Shown: piece after piece, positions 62,476 to 64,000 of the stretch | How positions within the stretch are numbered: position 1 is the first letter of the stretch | How the letters are laid out: every line of letters starts with the position of its first letter | NCBI GenBank assembly: GCA_963799415.1 | Contig: CAWCXI010000015.1 | Location: 62,001-126,000, forward strand | Direction of reading: 5' to 3' | Length of the DNA: 64,000 bases | DNA from: JAMXLO01 sp963799415 | GTDB lineage: Bacteria; Pseudomonadota; Alphaproteobacteria; Acetobacterales; Acetobacteraceae | Translations under genes and position numbers: made by a program | Notes under the pieces: generated by a model | Told to the model about the DNA's origin: nothing | Database searches by the model: none | The model's input: the letters and a program-made list of their open reading frames with translations, nothing else

Positions 62476-62988
62476 ATGGAGCGACTGCTCAACATCATCA
62501 AACAGCACGCTGGAGCGCTCGACCAGGGCAGCAGTCAGCCACGCTTCGCCACGGTTACCTCGGTGAATGCACCGGCCGCGACGGCGCGGGTCACTCTGCA
62601 ACCAGAAGGCGTGCTAAGCGGTTGGCTGCCTATCCTTTCGCCCTGGATCGGTGCCGGATGGGGTCTATGGAGCCCGCCGTCCCCTGGTGATCAGGTACTG
62701 GTCCTTGCGCAGGAGGGTAACGCCGAACACGGGGTCATCATTGGACGCGCATTTTCGAGCACACAGACGCCACCCGCCACGCCGGTCGGCGAACTCTGGT
62801 TAATTCACAGCTCGGGCAGCTTCGTCAAACTGCAAAATGACGGAACGATTCAGATACACGGCGATTTGCATGTCGCGGGTGACGTGTATGATCAATGTGG
62901 ATCGTTGTCGCGTCTGCGCGGCCATTACGATGCACACACACATACCGATTCCCGCGGCACAACGACAGTTACCAATCAACCGGACTGA
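62476..62988 (+). CDS. Baseplate spike protein, gpV-like
   Basis: The 170-residue protein has an N-terminal OB-type domain (RFATVTSVNAPAATARVTL) and a triple-stranded beta-helix style region (SGSFVKLQNDGTIQIHGDLHVAGDVYD). It ends with HYDAHTHTDSRG, a His-rich motif that binds iron at the tip of gpV spikes. It punctures the host outer membrane. Confidence 0.88.
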   Translation: MERLLNIIKQHAGALDQGSSQPRFATVTSVNAPAATARVTLQPEGVLSGWLPILSPWIGAGWGLWSPPSPGDQVLVLAQEGNAEHGVIIGRAFSSTQTPPATPVGELWLIHSSGSFVKLQNDGTIQIHGDLHVAGDVYDQCGSLSRLRGHYDAHTHTDSRGTTTVTNQPD

Positions 62989-62993
62989 GGATC

Positions 62994-63371
62994 GTGGCCG
63001 ACGCATCGCATCAATGGGGATCCGACCTGGCCATTGGTGCCACCGGCGACATCAGCACAACAGACGGCTCACTACTCGGCCAGCAGCGTGTGCTACGCCG
63101 CCTGCTCACCAATCCGGGCGACTATATCTGGCAGCTCGATTACGGCGCGGGCCTGGCGCGTTTCATCGGTCAGCCGGCAAATACTCTGCAGATCAGAGCC
63201 GTGATCCGCAGTCAGATCTTCAAAGAGACAGCGGTTGCGCGCCTACCTGAGCCGTTGATTGACGTGCAGGCCGCGCCTGGCGGGGCATCCGGAACGGTCT
63301 ATGTGTATATACGGTATGTCGACGCTGAGAGCAACCAGACCCAGGTACTCACCTTCTCAATTTCTGGCTAG
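62994..63371 (+). CDS. Baseplate protein, gpW-like (gp25 family)
   Basis: From a GTG at 62994 with TGAGGA upstream, the 125-residue product has the gp25/lysozyme-like wedge fold: GATGDISTTDGSLLGQQRVLRRLLTNPGDYIWQLDYGAGL (key parts RRLLTNPGDY and DYGAGL). This fold is essential for sheath polymerisation. It is four bases before the gpJ gene. Confidence 0.85.
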   Translation: MADASHQWGSDLAIGATGDISTTDGSLLGQQRVLRRLLTNPGDYIWQLDYGAGLARFIGQPANTLQIRAVIRSQIFKETAVARLPEPLIDVQAAPGGASGTVYVYIRYVDAESNQTQVLTFSISG

Positions 63372-63374
63372 GCC

Positions 63375-64000
63375 ATGCAACTTTCACTCCGCACATTTGA
63401 TACGATGGTGCAGTCGATGGCGGCCGCCGTCCAAGCCTCGGCGGCACAGCTTCTCGACCTAACCGTGGGCTCAACGCTGCGCGCAGTGCTGGAGGCAAAT
63501 GCCTCAATTGGCCTGTGGATGCAATGGCTCATATTGCTGGTTCTACGCACAACGCGCGCGGCCACAAGCAGCGGTGATGATCTGGATAGCTGGATGGCCG
63601 ATCTGACGCTGACCCGTCTGCCTGCCGTGGGAGCCACTGGGACCGTGACGTTCACACGATTTACAGCGACAGTGTCCGCGTTGATCCCGACCGGCGCGAT
63701 GGTTCGAACTGCGGACGGGACACAGACATTCGCGGTGACCGCAGACACGTCGCAAGCCTCATGGTCGGTAACCAGCAACGGTTATATCGTCGCCGGCGGC
63801 ATAGCCTCGCTCGATGTGCCGGTGATTGCGCAAACTCCAGGCAGCGTCGGCAACGTGCAGGCCGGCACGATTACGTTGCTGGCATCGGCCATCCCAGGCA
63901 TTGACTCGGTCAACAATCCGAACGGGTTTGAGAACGGACTGGATGCCGAGTCGGACAATGCATTCAGGAGCCGCTTCAGCAATTTCATCACAACTCGGTC
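63375..64000 (+). CDS. Baseplate J-like protein (partial, runs off window)
   Basis: From the ATG at 63375 the frame is open to the window end for 208 codons. The sequence has the baseplate-J pattern: QLSLRTFDTMVQSMAAAVQA, then VGSTLRAVLEANASIGLWMQWL, TSSGDDLDSWMADLTLTRLPA (parts) and NPNGFENGLDAESDNAFRSRF. The remaining part and probably gpI/tail fibre genes lie downstream. Confidence 0.85.
   Translation, partial: MQLSLRTFDTMVQSMAAAVQASAAQLLDLTVGSTLRAVLEANASIGLWMQWLILLVLRTTRAATSSGDDLDSWMADLTLTRLPAVGATGTVTFTRFTATVSALIPTGAMVRTADGTQTFAVTADTSQASWSVTSNGYIVAGGIASLDVPVIAQTPGSVGNVQAGTITLLASAIPGIDSVNNPNGFENGLDAESDNAFRSRFSNFITTR

Overview
The window is high-GC chromosomal DNA of an alphaproteobacterium, most probably an Acetobacteraceae/Rhodospirillales member. 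This is inferred from alphaproteobacterial-style motility proteins (a CheZ-like phosphatase, MotE, a DUF6468-type protein), the ruvCAB-ybgC-tolQRAB-pal-cpoB-tilS-ftsH-folP-glmM gene string, TimA/Tim44 beside SecB, and Tat-like leaders. No rRNA, tRNA or CRISPR array was recognised.

Layout. 1-3.3 kb: the edge of an MFS-type transporter, a divergent LysR regulator, an enoyl-CoA hydratase, and spermidine genes speD-speE. 3.4-13.5 kb: a motility cluster, with fliL-fliM-DUF6468-motE-cheY-cheZ-TPR protein on the minus strand and flgF-flgG-flgA-flgH on the plus strand; a sigma-54-type promoter sits just before flgF. 13.6-27.2 kb: a long minus-strand housekeeping string for recombination (ruvCAB), the Tol-Pal envelope system, tRNA lysidine synthase, FtsH, folate synthesis and GlmM. 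27.3-37.2 kb: yebC, a GH15 glucoamylase, and a minus-strand operon for a Ugp-like ABC importer with an inositol-phosphatase-like enzyme, a CoA-transferase and a MaoC hydratase. 37.3-43.8 kb: aroE-coaE-dnaQ, secB, a phosphoglycerate-mutase-like protein, timA, a solitary DNA methyltransferase coupled to a LutA-like protein, and an orphan amino-acid ABC ATPase. 43.9-49.6 kb: an accessory zone with a SARP/TPR regulator, a YeiH transporter, a 33-residue peptide gene with a structured leader ahead of a DUF6065-like gene, a receiver protein whose phospho-acceptor is Glu, and a lipoprotein. 49.6-64 kb: a contractile-tailed (Mu/P2-type) prophage running from terminase through capsid, sheath, tube and baseplate, and continuing past the window end.

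Two points deserve attention. First, the tail-assembly chaperone carries a canonical -1 ribosomal frameshift heptamer (GGGAAAC) directly before its stop, giving a G/GT-type pair. Second, eight otherwise conserved genes (TPR motility gene, fliM, flgH, folP, tilS, ybgC, aroE, phage portal) each hold exactly one surplus base. Because several are normally indispensable and the sites share no motif, the likeliest explanation is sequence error, so these genes are described as full-length with the break marked.

The best candidate for something undescribed is 47.17-48.34 kb: a sigma-70-like promoter, a branched leader, a small peptide gene, a terminator-like hairpin and then the DUF6065-like gene. 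This resembles a precursor-peptide/modifying-enzyme arrangement, but that reading is inference.
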